Assembly (NCBI RefSeq): GCF_001687365.1
Contig: NZ_LGLV01000013.1
Location: 186,001 to 250,000, forward strand
Direction: 5' to 3'
Origin: Pararhizobium polonicum
Lineage (GTDB): Bacteria > Pseudomonadota > Alphaproteobacteria > Rhizobiales > Rhizobiaceae
Length of the DNA stretch: 64,000 nt
The notes beneath the pieces are model-generated. The model was given only the letters and a program-made list of their open reading frames with translations. It made no database searches and was not told the origin of the DNA. Of the stretch, positions 25,636 through 35,291 are shown piece by piece (position 1 is the stretch's first letter; each line of letters opens with the position of its first letter). A program made the position numbers and the translations under genes.

Positions 25636-26755
25636 TATCGCCACCACGCCGCTGCCGCCGGAAACGGCCAGCAGAAGCCTGTTTCAGCTTGCCACCATGC
25701 GTTTTCGCCGCAACCGTGCCGCCATGGCCGGTTGCGTCACGCTGGTGCTGATCACGCTGTTTTCCTTCCTCGGCCCCTATTTCATCAGCCACACCTACGA
25801 CCAGGTCTTTCCGTCCTACGTCTCGATCCCGCCGAGCTTCGAGCCCCGGCCGGACGCATCGAGCCTGCAGGCGGTGATGGAAGGCGTGGCCGGACGGGCG
25901 CGCGTTACCCTCAAGGAGTTTGCCGTCGATGGCCAGACGTTTACGGCCACCGTGACCTCGGACACGCCGATCGACCCGCGCACCACGCGCTATTTCGACC
26001 GCGCCAACGAATTCGACAGCACACAGGTGGTGGCGACCGAGGACGACGGCAAGACGCTGAAGCTGACCGGTCAGGTGTCGCGGGAATATTTCCTGTTCGG
26101 CACCGATTCCAACGGCCGCGACCTGATGGCCCGCGTCATGCTCGGCGGCCAGATCTCGATCGCTGTCGGCCTGCTGGCCAGCCTCGTCTCGCTCTCGATC
26201 GGCGTTCTCTACGGTGCCACCTCCGGCTATATCGGCGGCCGCATCGACAATGTCATGATGCGGTTTGTCGAAATTCTCTATTCGCTGCCCTTCGTCTTCC
26301 TCGTCGTCGTGCTCGTCGTGTTCTTCGGCCGCTCGTTCATCCTGATCTTCCTCGTCATCGGCGCTGTGGAATGGCTGGACATGGCCCGTATCGTGCGCGG
26401 CCAGACATTGGCGCTGAAACGGCGCGAATTCATCGGCGCGGCACAGGCGCTGGGCTTGACCGACTGGCAGATCATCCGCCGCCACATTATCCCCAATACG
26501 ATCGGCCCTGTGGTGGTCTTCGTCACTGTCGTGGTTCCGAAGGTCATCCTGCTCGAAAGCTTCCTTTCCTTCCTCGGCCTCGGCGTTCAGGCGCCGCTGA
26601 CGAGCTGGGGCGCGCTGATCGCCGAAGGCGCCAACAATATCCAGTCGGCGCCCTGGCTCTTGATCTTCCCGGCGATCTTCTTCGTCCTCACCCTGTTCTC
26701 GCTGAACTTCGCCGGCGACGGCCTGCGCGATGCGCTCGACCCGAAGGACCGCTGA
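25628..26755 (+). CDS. Peptide-type ABC transporter permease (OppC family, enlarged periplasmic loop)
   Basis: A 375-residue OppC/DppC permease. The first membrane helix (about residues 35-58, AGCVTLVLITLFSFLGPYFI) is followed by about 100 hydrophilic residues before the conserved FLFGTDSNGRDLMARVMLGGQISIAVG segment and the remaining helices with the EAA loop AAQALGLTDWQIIRRHIIPN. OppC proteins usually have about 290-310 residues, so the extracytoplasmic loop is some 60-70 residues longer than usual. The start overlaps the OppB-like gene by 8 bp. The ATPase gene starts 2 bp after its stop codon begins a new frame. Confidence 0.92.
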   Translation: MTDIATTPLPPETASRSLFQLATMRFRRNRAAMAGCVTLVLITLFSFLGPYFISHTYDQVFPSYVSIPPSFEPRPDASSLQAVMEGVAGRARVTLKEFAVDGQTFTATVTSDTPIDPRTTRYFDRANEFDSTQVVATEDDGKTLKLTGQVSREYFLFGTDSNGRDLMARVMLGGQISIAVGLLASLVSLSIGVLYGATSGYIGGRIDNVMMRFVEILYSLPFVFLVVVLVVFFGRSFILIFLVIGAVEWLDMARIVRGQTLALKRREFIGAAQALGLTDWQIIRRHIIPNTIGPVVVFVTVVVPKVILLESFLSFLGLGVQAPLTSWGALIAEGANNIQSAPWLLIFPAIFFVLTLFSLNFAGDGLRDALDPKDR

Positions 26756-26756
26756 C

Positions 26757-28358
<1,602 letters not shown>

Positions 28359-28406
28359 GCGCGGACGAATTCCAGGGGGCAGCCACGGTTCGCACCGCGG
28401 CCTCGT

Positions 28407-28521
28407 GCCCCTCATCCGCCCTGTCGGGCACCTTCTCCCCGTCATAACGGGGAGAAGGACCAAGCGGCAAACTCCGTCATTCCCTCTCCCCGCGTGCGGG
28501 GAGAGGGCTAGGGTGAGGGGC
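28407..28521. repeat. RIME-like rhizobial intergenic mosaic repeat
   Basis: The 115-bp element is bounded by inverted ends GCCCCTCA and TGAGGGGC. It contains two long palindromes: 28431-28458 (CCTTCTCCCCGT with ACGGGGAGAAGG) and 28482-28507 (CCCTCTCCCCGC with GCGGGGAGAGGG). This matches the layout of Rhizobium-specific intergenic mosaic elements found many times in rhizobial genomes. The rest of the 378-bp gap around it (28359-28736) shows no gene and no firm promoter. Confidence 0.85.
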
Positions 28522-28736
28522 TAAGCCAACCGGGAATTCCGCAGTATCGTGAACTGAGATGACATCCCCATGCGGGCTTCTGCAGTGCTCTGAAACCGCT
28601 GCACAACTTTGGCGACGATCCAATTTCAGTTTGGGACGTTATGCAATAGGCTGCGTTCGCGGAGCCCTCCCTGCATGATCTTGCTTTGGTAGAGTGGAAG
28701 CGCAAAGCAGCAACCTTGAAACCATTGGAACACACC

Positions 28737-29648
28737 ATGCCCGGCCCATCGCTTTACGAAATCCATGATCCCCGTTTTCGGTCGCTGATCGTCGGCAGCG
28801 CCGCGCTTGAGGAGCTTTATTCCGGCTGCCGCTGGGCCGAAGGACCGGTCTGGTTCGACGATGCGCAGCAGCTTTTGTGGAGTGACATTCCCAACCAGCG
28901 GATGTTGCGCTGGGTGCCCGATGGCGGCGTCTCCGTGTACCGCACCCCCTCGAACTTCGCCAACGGTCATACGCGCGACCGGCAGGGCCGGCTGATCTCC
29001 TGCGAACATGGTACCCGCCGTGTCACCCGCACGGAAGCCGATGGTTCGATCACCGTTCTGGCCGACAGCTTTGAGGGCAAGCGGCTGAACTCGCCCAATG
29101 ATGTCGTGGTGCGCTCGGACGGCAGCATCTGGTTCAGCGATCCGACCTACGGCATCCTGTCCGATTATGAGGGCTATAAGGCAGCGCCCGAGCAGGCGCT
29201 GCGCAGCGTCTACCGGCTCGATCCGGTAACCGGCGAACTGACGGCCGCCGCCAGCGACTTCCTCCAGCCGAACGGGCTTGCCTTCTCGGTGGACGAAACC
29301 CGGCTCTATGTCGCCGACAGCGGCACCAATCCGGACGATACGGCGCCCGCCCATATCCGCGTCTATGATGTGGATGGTGCGCGCCTCAGCAATCCCGGCG
29401 TCTTCTGCCGCCTCGACGAGGGCCGCCCGGATGGATTCCGCCTCGATACGAACGGCAATCTCTGGACCAGCGGCGGCCATGCGGTGCATTGTTTTGCGCC
29501 GGACGGAACCCTGCTCGGCAAGATCCGTATCCCGCAGGGCGTCTCAAACCTTACCTTCGGCGGCCCGCGCCGCAACCGGCTGTTCATCACAGCGACGCAA
29601 TCGCTCTATTCGATCTACGTGACGGCAACGGGCGTGCAGCGGCCGTAA
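28737..29648 (+). CDS. SMP-30/gluconolactonase/LRE family lactonase
   Basis: A 303-residue six-bladed beta-propeller enzyme. Metal ligands of the family are visible: glutamate in [12 protein letters not shown], asparagine in [23 protein letters not shown], and asparagine and aspartate in [21 protein letters not shown]. Such enzymes hydrolyse sugar-acid lactones such as glucono- or xylonolactone. The frame extends 17 codons upstream to 28686, but the N terminus at 28737 ([14 protein letters not shown]) matches the family. It stands alone between a RIME-like repeat and a convergent DMT transporter gene, so its pathway is not shown by context. Confidence 0.9.
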   Translation: MPGPSLYEIHDPRFRSLIVGSAALEELYSGCRWAEGPVWFDDAQQLLWSDIPNQRMLRWVPDGGVSVYRTPSNFANGHTRDRQGRLISCEHGTRRVTRTEADGSITVLADSFEGKRLNSPNDVVVRSDGSIWFSDPTYGILSDYEGYKAAPEQALRSVYRLDPVTGELTAAASDFLQPNGLAFSVDETRLYVADSGTNPDDTAPAHIRVYDVDGARLSNPGVFCRLDEGRPDGFRLDTNGNLWTSGGHAVHCFAPDGTLLGKIRIPQGVSNLTFGGPRRNRLFITATQSLYSIYVTATGVQRP

Positions 29649-29652
29649 GATC

Positions 29653-30567
29653 CTATTCGCTGATCCCGCCTCGGCGCTTCAGCTGCTGTTCGCGGAAGAA
29701 GATGAACAGGCCGGAGGCAACGATTAGCGCGGCGCCGATGATCACCGTCCAGTGGGGCGTATCGCCAAAGAAGATCCAGCCGAAGACGACGGCCCAGAAC
29801 AGAAGCGTATATTGCAGCGGCACGACGGTGGCCGCGTCCGCCAGCTTGAGCGAGCGGCTGACGAGAATATGGGCAAGCATGGCGACGATGCCGAGAAGGC
29901 TGAGGCAGAGCACGGCCTGCATATCCAGCGGCGCCCAGCCGGCCGGATTGGCACCGACCCCGACCAGCGAAAAGATCAGCGCACCGCTCAGCTGCCAGAA
30001 GATCAGCGTCGTATCGGGCGTCGAGCGCAGCGTCCGCCCTAAAAGCAGGGCAAAGGCAAAGGCGGCGCTGCCGACGAGCGCGATCAGCGCCGGCACCGAA
30101 AAACTTTTGGATGACGGTTCGAGCGCGACAAGCACCCCGGCAAAGCCGATGAGAATTGCCGTCCACCGCCGCCAGCCGACCTTCTCGCCCAACAGGAACG
30201 GCGAGGCTGCGGCCACATAGATCGGGGCTGCCAGCCAATAGGTCATGGTGTCGGCAAGCGGCATATAGGCGACGGCAAAATAGAAGGCGGATGCATCGAC
30301 GGCAAAGAGCAGGGCGCGCAGGGCATGCAGCCAGGGCCGATCGACCAAGATTAGGCTGCGCCAGCCGCGCTTGATGAAAAACGGCGTCAGCACGATCAGC
30401 GCCGCGACGCTGCGGATGGTCATCAGCTGGCTGACCGAATAGGTCGAAACCAGCCATTTTCCCATGACGTCGTTGAGCGAGAACATCAGCATGCCGAGCA
30501 GCATGATCAAGACGCCGTTGCGGGCGGCGTTCGATGTCTGGGCGGTGGGCGCTGTTTCGACAGTCAT
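29653..30567 (-). CDS. DMT superfamily transporter with two EamA domains
   Basis: A 304-residue membrane protein with ten predicted helices in two EamA repeats (first about residues 15-145, second about 155-290). Typical elements are the N-terminal GVLIMLLGMLMFSLNDVMGKWL and the C-terminal VVPLQYTLLFWAVVFGWIFFGDTPHWTVIIGAALIVASGLFIFFREQ. The family exports metabolites such as amino acids or sugars' derivatives; the substrate is unknown. The ATG at 30567 is preferred over a TTG two codons upstream. It converges with the lactonase gene with 4 bp between stops. Confidence 0.88.
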   Translation of the reverse strand: MTVETAPTAQTSNAARNGVLIMLLGMLMFSLNDVMGKWLVSTYSVSQLMTIRSVAALIVLTPFFIKRGWRSLILVDRPWLHALRALLFAVDASAFYFAVAYMPLADTMTYWLAAPIYVAAASPFLLGEKVGWRRWTAILIGFAGVLVALEPSSKSFSVPALIALVGSAAFAFALLLGRTLRSTPDTTLIFWQLSGALIFSLVGVGANPAGWAPLDMQAVLCLSLLGIVAMLAHILVSRSLKLADAATVVPLQYTLLFWAVVFGWIFFGDTPHWTVIIGAALIVASGLFIFFREQQLKRRGGISE

Positions 30568-30697
30568 TGGCAAAGGTTCCGGAAAAGATGCCCGCCACTC
30601 GCATATTCCCGTGCATCAATCCATCCCTGAAAAAGTATGGTTCGATGAACAATCGGAATGTGAGCGACCCTATCCCTTTGATTTTGCAGTGCAACAT

Positions 30698-30714
30698 GAT
30701 AGAAGTTTTCTATC
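30698..30714. promoter_or_regulatory. Perfect palindrome in the divergent region upstream of the ydeP-like gene
   Basis: GATAGAA and TTCTATC flank GTT, giving a perfect 7-3-7 inverted repeat 115 bp upstream of the oxidoreductase start and 131 bp upstream of the DMT transporter start. The surrounding region is AT-rich for this genome, as expected for a promoter. The binding protein is not identified. Confidence 0.4.
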
Positions 30715-30828
30715 GATAGATGCGAAGTACGCCATTGAAAGAACACTGAAATTCGGCCAAAAGCGTATTCAGGCCGGTTTTTTGGTCGTGTTTCTTCTAT
30801 CATCCAGGCGTCAAAGGTCGCTGCGTTC

Positions 30829-33138
30829 ATGGGCAAGACTGTTTTCATCGGCAAACGTTCCAATGCTGCAGGCGGCTGGGGCGCGCTGAAAAGCTGCGGC
30901 AAGCGGCTTTTGGAAAGCGGTTCGCCGATTTCGGGCGCCCGCGCCCTCATGAAGGCCAACCAGCCCGATGGTTTCGACTGCCCGGGCTGTGCCTGGGGCG
31001 ACCCGGAACATGGGTCCTCGTTCGAATTCTGCGAAAACGGCGTCAAGGCCGTCGCCTGGGAAGCGACCGACAAGCGCACCCCACCCGATTTCTTTGCCGC
31101 CCATACCGTCACCGCCCTCCAGTCCTGGAGTGATTACGAACTGGAGCAGCAGGGGCGGCTCACCCATCCCATGCGCTACGATCGCGCAACCGACACCTAT
31201 GTCCGCGTCAGCTGGGATGCCGCCTTTACCGAGATCGGCGCAATCCTCAACAGTTTCGACACGCCGGACCGGGCGGAATTCTACACCTCCGGCCGCGCCT
31301 CCAACGAAGCCGCCTTCCTCTACCAGCTGTTCGTCCGTCTCTACGGCACCAACAATTTTCCCGACTGCTCCAACATGTGCCACGAGGCAAGCGGCGTCGC
31401 CATGAAGCAGGCGGTGGGCGTCGGCAAGGGCACGGTGCTGCTGGAGGATTTCGAGAAGGCAGATGCGATCTTCGTCATCGGCCAGAACCCCGGCACCAAC
31501 CATCCGCGCATGCTGGGCGATCTGCGCCGGGCTGCGACACGCGGCGCCAGGATCACCGTTTTCAATCCGGTGCGCGAACGCGGGCTGGAGCGTTTCGCCG
31601 ACCCTCAGGACAAGCTGGAAATGCTGCGCGGCGGCTCGACCGAGATTGCCAGCGACTATTTCCAGCCCCGTCTTGGTGGCGACATGGCGGCCGTGCGCGG
31701 CATGGCGAAGGCGGTTTTCGCAGCCGACGACGCAGCGCTTGCAGCAGGCGAACCCTCCGTCCTTGACCATGATTTTCTCAGCCGGCATACGGCGGATTTC
31801 GAAGCCTATCGTGCTGCCGTCGATGCGACGGGTTGGGATGCAATCGAGGACCAGTCCGGATTGACGCGCGCCGAGATCGAGCGCGCGGCGGCGACCTATC
31901 TCGGTGCCGAACGGGTAATCTGCACCTGGGCGATGGGCGTGACCCAGCATCGTCATTCGGTGATCACCATCCGCGAGATCGCCAATTTCATGATGCTGCG
32001 TGGCAATATCGGCAAGCCGGGGGCTGGCCTCTGCCCGGTGCGCGGCCATTCCAACGTGCAGGGCGACCGCACGGTCGGCATCAACGAGAAGGCGCCGGCC
32101 GCCTTCCTCGATGCCTTGGAAAAGGAATTCGACTTCAGGGCGCCGCGCAAGGAGGGCCACAATGTGCTCGCCGCCATCGGCGCCATGCTCGACGGCTCGG
32201 CCCGGGCCTTCATCGGCCTTGGCGGCAATTTTGCCCGCGCCACGCCGGACAGCCCGCTCATTGCCGGGGCTCTGGCCCGCCAGAAGCTGACGGTCAATAT
32301 CGCCACCAAGCTCAATCATTCGCATCTGATGCCGGGCGAAACCAGCTTCATCCTGCCGTGCCTTGGCCGTACCGAGATCGACCGGAATTCCAAGGGCGTC
32401 AGCCAGATCGTCACGGTCGAGGATTCGATGAGCATGGTGCACGGCTCGGGTGGCATCAACAAGCCGGCATCGCCGGAACTGCGCTCCGAAGTCGCCATCA
32501 TCGCCGGCATCGCGGCGGCGACCGTCGGTTCGGTAAAGGTCGATTGGGCAGCGCTTGCCGACGACTACGACCTGATCCGCGATCATATCGCCCGGGTCAT
32601 TCCGGGTTTCGAAGATTATAACGTGCGCGTCCGCAAGCCGCGCGGTTTTCACCTGCGCAACACGGCTGCAAACCGTGAGTGGGAAACACCGGCCGGCCGC
32701 GCGACGTTCTGGACCGGGCCGCTGCCTGCCGCCGTGGAACATCAGATCGCCCGCGATCAGCAGGGTGTCTTCGTGCTGCAGACCTTCCGCTCGCACGACC
32801 AGTACAACACGACGATCTACGGTATGGACGACCGCTATCGCGGCGTCTACGGCGAACGCAACGTCGTCTTCATCAACCCGGCCGATCTGGCAGACCTCGG
32901 TGCGGAGGCCGGCGACCGCGCCGATGTCATCGGCCGGAGCAGCGATGGCATCTCCCGTATCGCCAGCGACTTCCGCTTCGTGCCCTATGATATTCCGCGC
33001 GGTTGCGTCGCCGGCTATTACCCCGAGCTCAATGTGCTGGTGCCGCTGTCGAGTGCCGGCGACCAGAGCGATACCCCGACCTCGAAATCGGTGCTCGTCT
33101 CGTTTCGCACGCGAACTGCGGCCGCAGACGCGGCCTGA
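30829..33138 (+). CDS. YdeP/FdhF-like molybdopterin oxidoreductase
   Basis: A 769-residue protein of the molybdopterin (bis-MGD) oxidoreductase superfamily, FdhF/YdeP branch. Evidence includes the N-terminal GFDCPGCAWGDPEH, TSGRASNEAAFLYQLFVRLYGTNNFPDCSNMCHEASG (probable Mo-ligand region), FVIGQNPGTNHPRMLGDLR, WAMGVTQHRHSVITIREIANFMMLRGNIGKPGAG, and the C-terminal RDQQGVFVLQTFRSHDQYNTTIYG that binds the dinucleotide. The complete CxxCxxxC iron-sulfur motif of formate dehydrogenases is not evident, as usual for this branch. YdeP has been linked to acid resistance in E. coli, but its reaction is unknown. The stop overlaps the next small gene by one base. Confidence 0.9.
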   Translation: MGKTVFIGKRSNAAGGWGALKSCGKRLLESGSPISGARALMKANQPDGFDCPGCAWGDPEHGSSFEFCENGVKAVAWEATDKRTPPDFFAAHTVTALQSWSDYELEQQGRLTHPMRYDRATDTYVRVSWDAAFTEIGAILNSFDTPDRAEFYTSGRASNEAAFLYQLFVRLYGTNNFPDCSNMCHEASGVAMKQAVGVGKGTVLLEDFEKADAIFVIGQNPGTNHPRMLGDLRRAATRGARITVFNPVRERGLERFADPQDKLEMLRGGSTEIASDYFQPRLGGDMAAVRGMAKAVFAADDAALAAGEPSVLDHDFLSRHTADFEAYRAAVDATGWDAIEDQSGLTRAEIERAAATYLGAERVICTWAMGVTQHRHSVITIREIANFMMLRGNIGKPGAGLCPVRGHSNVQGDRTVGINEKAPAAFLDALEKEFDFRAPRKEGHNVLAAIGAMLDGSARAFIGLGGNFARATPDSPLIAGALARQKLTVNIATKLNHSHLMPGETSFILPCLGRTEIDRNSKGVSQIVTVEDSMSMVHGSGGINKPASPELRSEVAIIAGIAAATVGSVKVDWAALADDYDLIRDHIARVIPGFEDYNVRVRKPRGFHLRNTAANREWETPAGRATFWTGPLPAAVEHQIARDQQGVFVLQTFRSHDQYNTTIYGMDDRYRGVYGERNVVFINPADLADLGAEAGDRADVIGRSSDGISRIASDFRFVPYDIPRGCVAGYYPELNVLVPLSSAGDQSDTPTSKSVLVSFRTRTAAADAA

Positions 33139-33437
33139 TGCCGGAGAGTGGATCCGAAGCGGATTTCCTTGCCCTGGTCGAGGCGCTGCGCCGGCAGGAC
33201 GCGACGCTTTCGCCGCTGACGGCGGCCCTCGTCGTGGCCGTATGGTGTGGCATTGCTGCGGACAGCCGCACGTTTGCCAGACTGTTCGGCATCGCCCATG
33301 CGCTTGTTCTGCGCGAGATCAACATGCTCGCCGGGCCGGATGCGCCCCTCGATATCGTCCGGCGCGAAAGCCGCACGCAGAGAACGCATCTCAAGCTTTC
33401 AGCAAAAGGCGAGGCTCTTTGCCGCCTGCTCCCTTGA
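33138..33437 (+). CDS. Small protein coupled to the YdeP-like oxidoreductase, possible winged helix
   Basis: A 99-residue protein not assigned to a named family here. Its ATG shares one base with the stop of the oxidoreductase gene (TGATG), a strong sign of coupled translation and a real gene. The sequence has an N-terminal helical part (FLALVEALRRQDATLSPLTAALVVAVWCGIA), then FARLFGIAHALVLREINML and a C-terminal RTHLKLSAKGEALCRLL that resembles the wing and last helix of MarR-like winged-helix proteins. It could regulate, mature or bind the oxidoreductase. Confidence 0.7.
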   Translation: MPESGSEADFLALVEALRRQDATLSPLTAALVVAVWCGIAADSRTFARLFGIAHALVLREINMLAGPDAPLDIVRRESRTQRTHLKLSAKGEALCRLLP

Positions 33438-33502
33438 CCTTGGCCAAAGGATCGCTAAGTAAGGAACAACTCCGCGGTGCAGGGCATTTCAACACGCCTG
33501 CG

Positions 33503-33652
33503 GGGTGAACCTGATACCGGGCCCCTCTGGCGAGAGTTTTACGGCGCTCTCGTGATGTCGGTATCACCCGCAAATAAGCCGGCGGACTATCAGCAAATGA
33601 CACTCCACCTCATGCGTTCTTCGCATGCCGAGCATGGCATGCGGGATTTTTT
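33503..33652 (+). promoter_or_regulatory. Structured leader with anti-terminator/terminator switch upstream of the DUF475 gene (candidate riboswitch)
   Basis: Three pieces can be seen. A folded domain spans 33503-33569: GGGTG and ATACCG pair with CGGTATCACCC, leaving a 6-base bulge, and enclose a CGAGAG/CTCTCG hairpin. An intrinsic terminator follows: CGCATGCC (33622-33629) pairs with GGCATGCG (33636-33643) and six Ts come next. A competing hairpin, CATGCG (33611-33616) with CGCATG (33622-33627), uses the same strand and would prevent the terminator. The ATG of the TerC-like gene follows at 33701. Manganese (yybP-ykoY) riboswitches commonly control this gene family, but its canonical GGGGAGUAG loop is not evident, so the ligand is open. 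Confidence 0.6.
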
Positions 33653-33700
33653 CATCTATTCCACTCCCGCCCTCAGCCTTGACGGATCGGAGGTGCGGCC

Positions 33701-34774
33701 ATGACCACCGCTCCCCAGACTTCGGCACTCGGCTATTTCAAATGGGCCTTCATCGTCACGGCGGCGGGCCTTGCGCTCGGCGCCTGGCTCGGCTGGACAA
33801 CCACCGGAACGATCGGCGGCATGGCCACGGTCTTCTTCGTCTGTACGGTGCTTGCCGTACTGGAAATCTCGCTCTCCTTCGACAATGCCATCGTCAACGC
33901 CAACAAGCTGAAGGAAATGACGCCGGTCTGGCAGCACCGCTTCCTGACCTGGGGCATCGTCATTGCCGTCTTCGGCATGCGTATCGTCTTCCCGCTGCTG
34001 ATCGTGGTGATCGCCGCCAATATCGGGCCGATCGACGCCCTCGTGCTGGCGGCCGCGCGTCCGGAAGAATATGCCCGCATCATGAACGAGGCGCATCTGC
34101 CGATCGCCGCGTTCGGCGGTACCTTCCTGATGATGGTCGGCCTGAAATTCTTCTTCGACCATGAGAAGGATGTGCACTGGATCAAGGCGCTGGAACGCAA
34201 CATGTCCCGGTTCGCTTCGATCAAGGGTGTGGAAATTGCCTTCGTGCTGGCGCTGATCCTGGTGTTTTCATCGTTTCTCGAAGGCGCGGAATCCACGACC
34301 TTCGTCTATTGCGCCATCTACGGCCTTTTGACCTTCCTCGCAGTCGAGGTTGTCGGCGGGTTGCTCGATGCGTCGCAGCAGACGATGAGCGCGGCGGCAA
34401 AGGGCGGCCTTGGCGCCTTCATCTATCTGGAAGTGCTGGATGCCAGCTTCTCCTTCGACGGCGTGATCGGCGCCTTCGCCTTGACGCAGAACCTGTTCGT
34501 CATCGCCATCGGTCTGGGTATCGGCGCCATGTACGTGCGCTCGATGACCATCATGCTGGTGGAAAAGGGAACGCTTGCCGAATACCGCTATCTGGAACAC
34601 GGCGCCTTCTACGCGATCCTGATCCTCTCGGTGATCATGTATTGCCAGACGCTGGTGCATATCCCGGAAGTGATCACCGGCCTTGGCGGAGCAGCCCTGA
34701 TCGGCGTCTCGCTCTGGTCGTCGATCCGCCACAACAGGCGGGAACAGGCCGGGCACGCACAGGCCGAAGCATAG
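33701..34774 (+). CDS. DUF475/TerC-like integral membrane protein (YkoY-type metal exporter)
   Basis: A 357-residue polytopic membrane protein with about nine helices. The paired acidic motifs of the TerC family are in FVCTVLAVLEISLSFDNAIVNANKL (N-terminal half) and YLEVLDASFSFDGVIGAFALTQN (C-terminal half), the second being the expected inverted repeat. TerC/Alx/YkoY proteins are thought to export manganese or calcium. Control by a leader with an apparent transcription switch supports metal-dependent expression. It is bounded downstream by a strong terminator, so it forms a single-gene unit. Confidence 0.88.
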   Translation: MTTAPQTSALGYFKWAFIVTAAGLALGAWLGWTTTGTIGGMATVFFVCTVLAVLEISLSFDNAIVNANKLKEMTPVWQHRFLTWGIVIAVFGMRIVFPLLIVVIAANIGPIDALVLAAARPEEYARIMNEAHLPIAAFGGTFLMMVGLKFFFDHEKDVHWIKALERNMSRFASIKGVEIAFVLALILVFSSFLEGAESTTFVYCAIYGLLTFLAVEVVGGLLDASQQTMSAAAKGGLGAFIYLEVLDASFSFDGVIGAFALTQNLFVIAIGLGIGAMYVRSMTIMLVEKGTLAEYRYLEHGAFYAILILSVIMYCQTLVHIPEVITGLGGAALIGVSLWSSIRHNRREQAGHAQAEA

Positions 34775-34794
34775 GGTTCGACAAACGCCCAAAC

Positions 34795-34831
34795 AAAAAA
34801 TCCGCCAATCGCATGATTGGCGGATTTTTTT
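34795..34831. terminator. Strong bidirectional intrinsic terminator after the DUF475 gene
   Basis: A perfect 10-bp stem, TCCGCCAATC and GATTGGCGGA, has a GCAT loop. It is preceded by six As and followed by seven Ts, so it serves the plus-strand gene and the small minus-strand gene that ends at 34896. Confidence 0.95.
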
Positions 34832-34895
34832 ATGGATGAAATCAGTTTCGGCCGGCAGGCCCATGGCGCGCTATGACAGCGCGCCGGGTCCGCAA

Positions 34896-35063
34896 TTAGC
34901 CGCGCTTGACGGAATGGAAGTTCTTCGGATCGATCCCAAGCGTATAGAGGTCGCGGTCCATCGGACGGCGGCGGCCCTCGACAGCCGCGGCAACGGCCGT
35001 GGCCGCGCCGAAGATGGCGATGGCATTACCGAAAAAGCCTCGGGCAGATTTACGGGCACTCAT
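34896..35063 (-). CDS. Small hydrophobic protein, 55 residues, unknown function
   Basis: A 55-residue protein starting MSARKSARGFFGNAIAIFGAATAVAAAVEGRRRP, with one possible membrane helix (about residues 11-28) between basic stretches, and a C-terminal DLYTLGIDPKNFHSVKRG tail. The basic-hydrophobic-basic layout and non-random composition suggest a real gene; small proteins of this form are common in Rhizobiaceae. A possible AGGA ribosome-binding site lies about 13 bases upstream, a little far. It sits alone between two strong terminators (34795 and 35171). No function can be assigned. Confidence 0.55.
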   Translation of the reverse strand: MSARKSARGFFGNAIAIFGAATAVAAAVEGRRRPMDRDLYTLGIDPKNFHSVKRG

Positions 35064-35170
35064 CTCTTTGCTCACTTTCCTAAGTTGTTCATCGTGTTGT
35101 TCGATGACAGGAATATGAGGCCTCGAAGATGTGTTTACAACGCACAGGAATTCATCCCAGCCATGCAAAT

Positions 35171-35210
35171 AGAAAAGGCCCGGTTAACATGTGCTAACCG
35201 GGCCTTTTCT
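35171..35210. terminator. Long perfect terminator hairpin after tctA
   Basis: AGAAAAGGCCCGGTTA and TAACCGGGCCTTTTCT form a perfect 16-bp stem around 8 bases. On the minus strand the stem ends in a T-rich arm, 80 bp downstream of the tctA stop, so it should end the tctCBA transcript. It also insulates the small gene at 34896. Confidence 0.88.
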
Positions 35211-35291
35211 TGTGACGGTCTTGGGAGGAGCGTCTCCTGGATTCGAGAGCATCTTATCCGCATGGGGCCGTTTTGCCCGATACGGGATGCT

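Noticed and set aside
30811..32796. A 661-codon open frame on the minus strand under the ydeP-like gene
   Set aside because: It mirrors the oxidoreductase, whose motifs are on the plus strand, and shows no family feature of its own.
33506..33516. A GTGAACCTGAT stretch like the GAACCUGAU element of thiamine riboswitches
   Set aside because: The required CUGAGA element and the second conserved arm are missing and the downstream gene is not thiamine-related.
33477..33704. A 75-codon plus-strand ORF upstream of the DUF475 gene
   Set aside because: It covers the terminator/anti-terminator hairpins and has no supporting start signal; the structured leader explains the region better.
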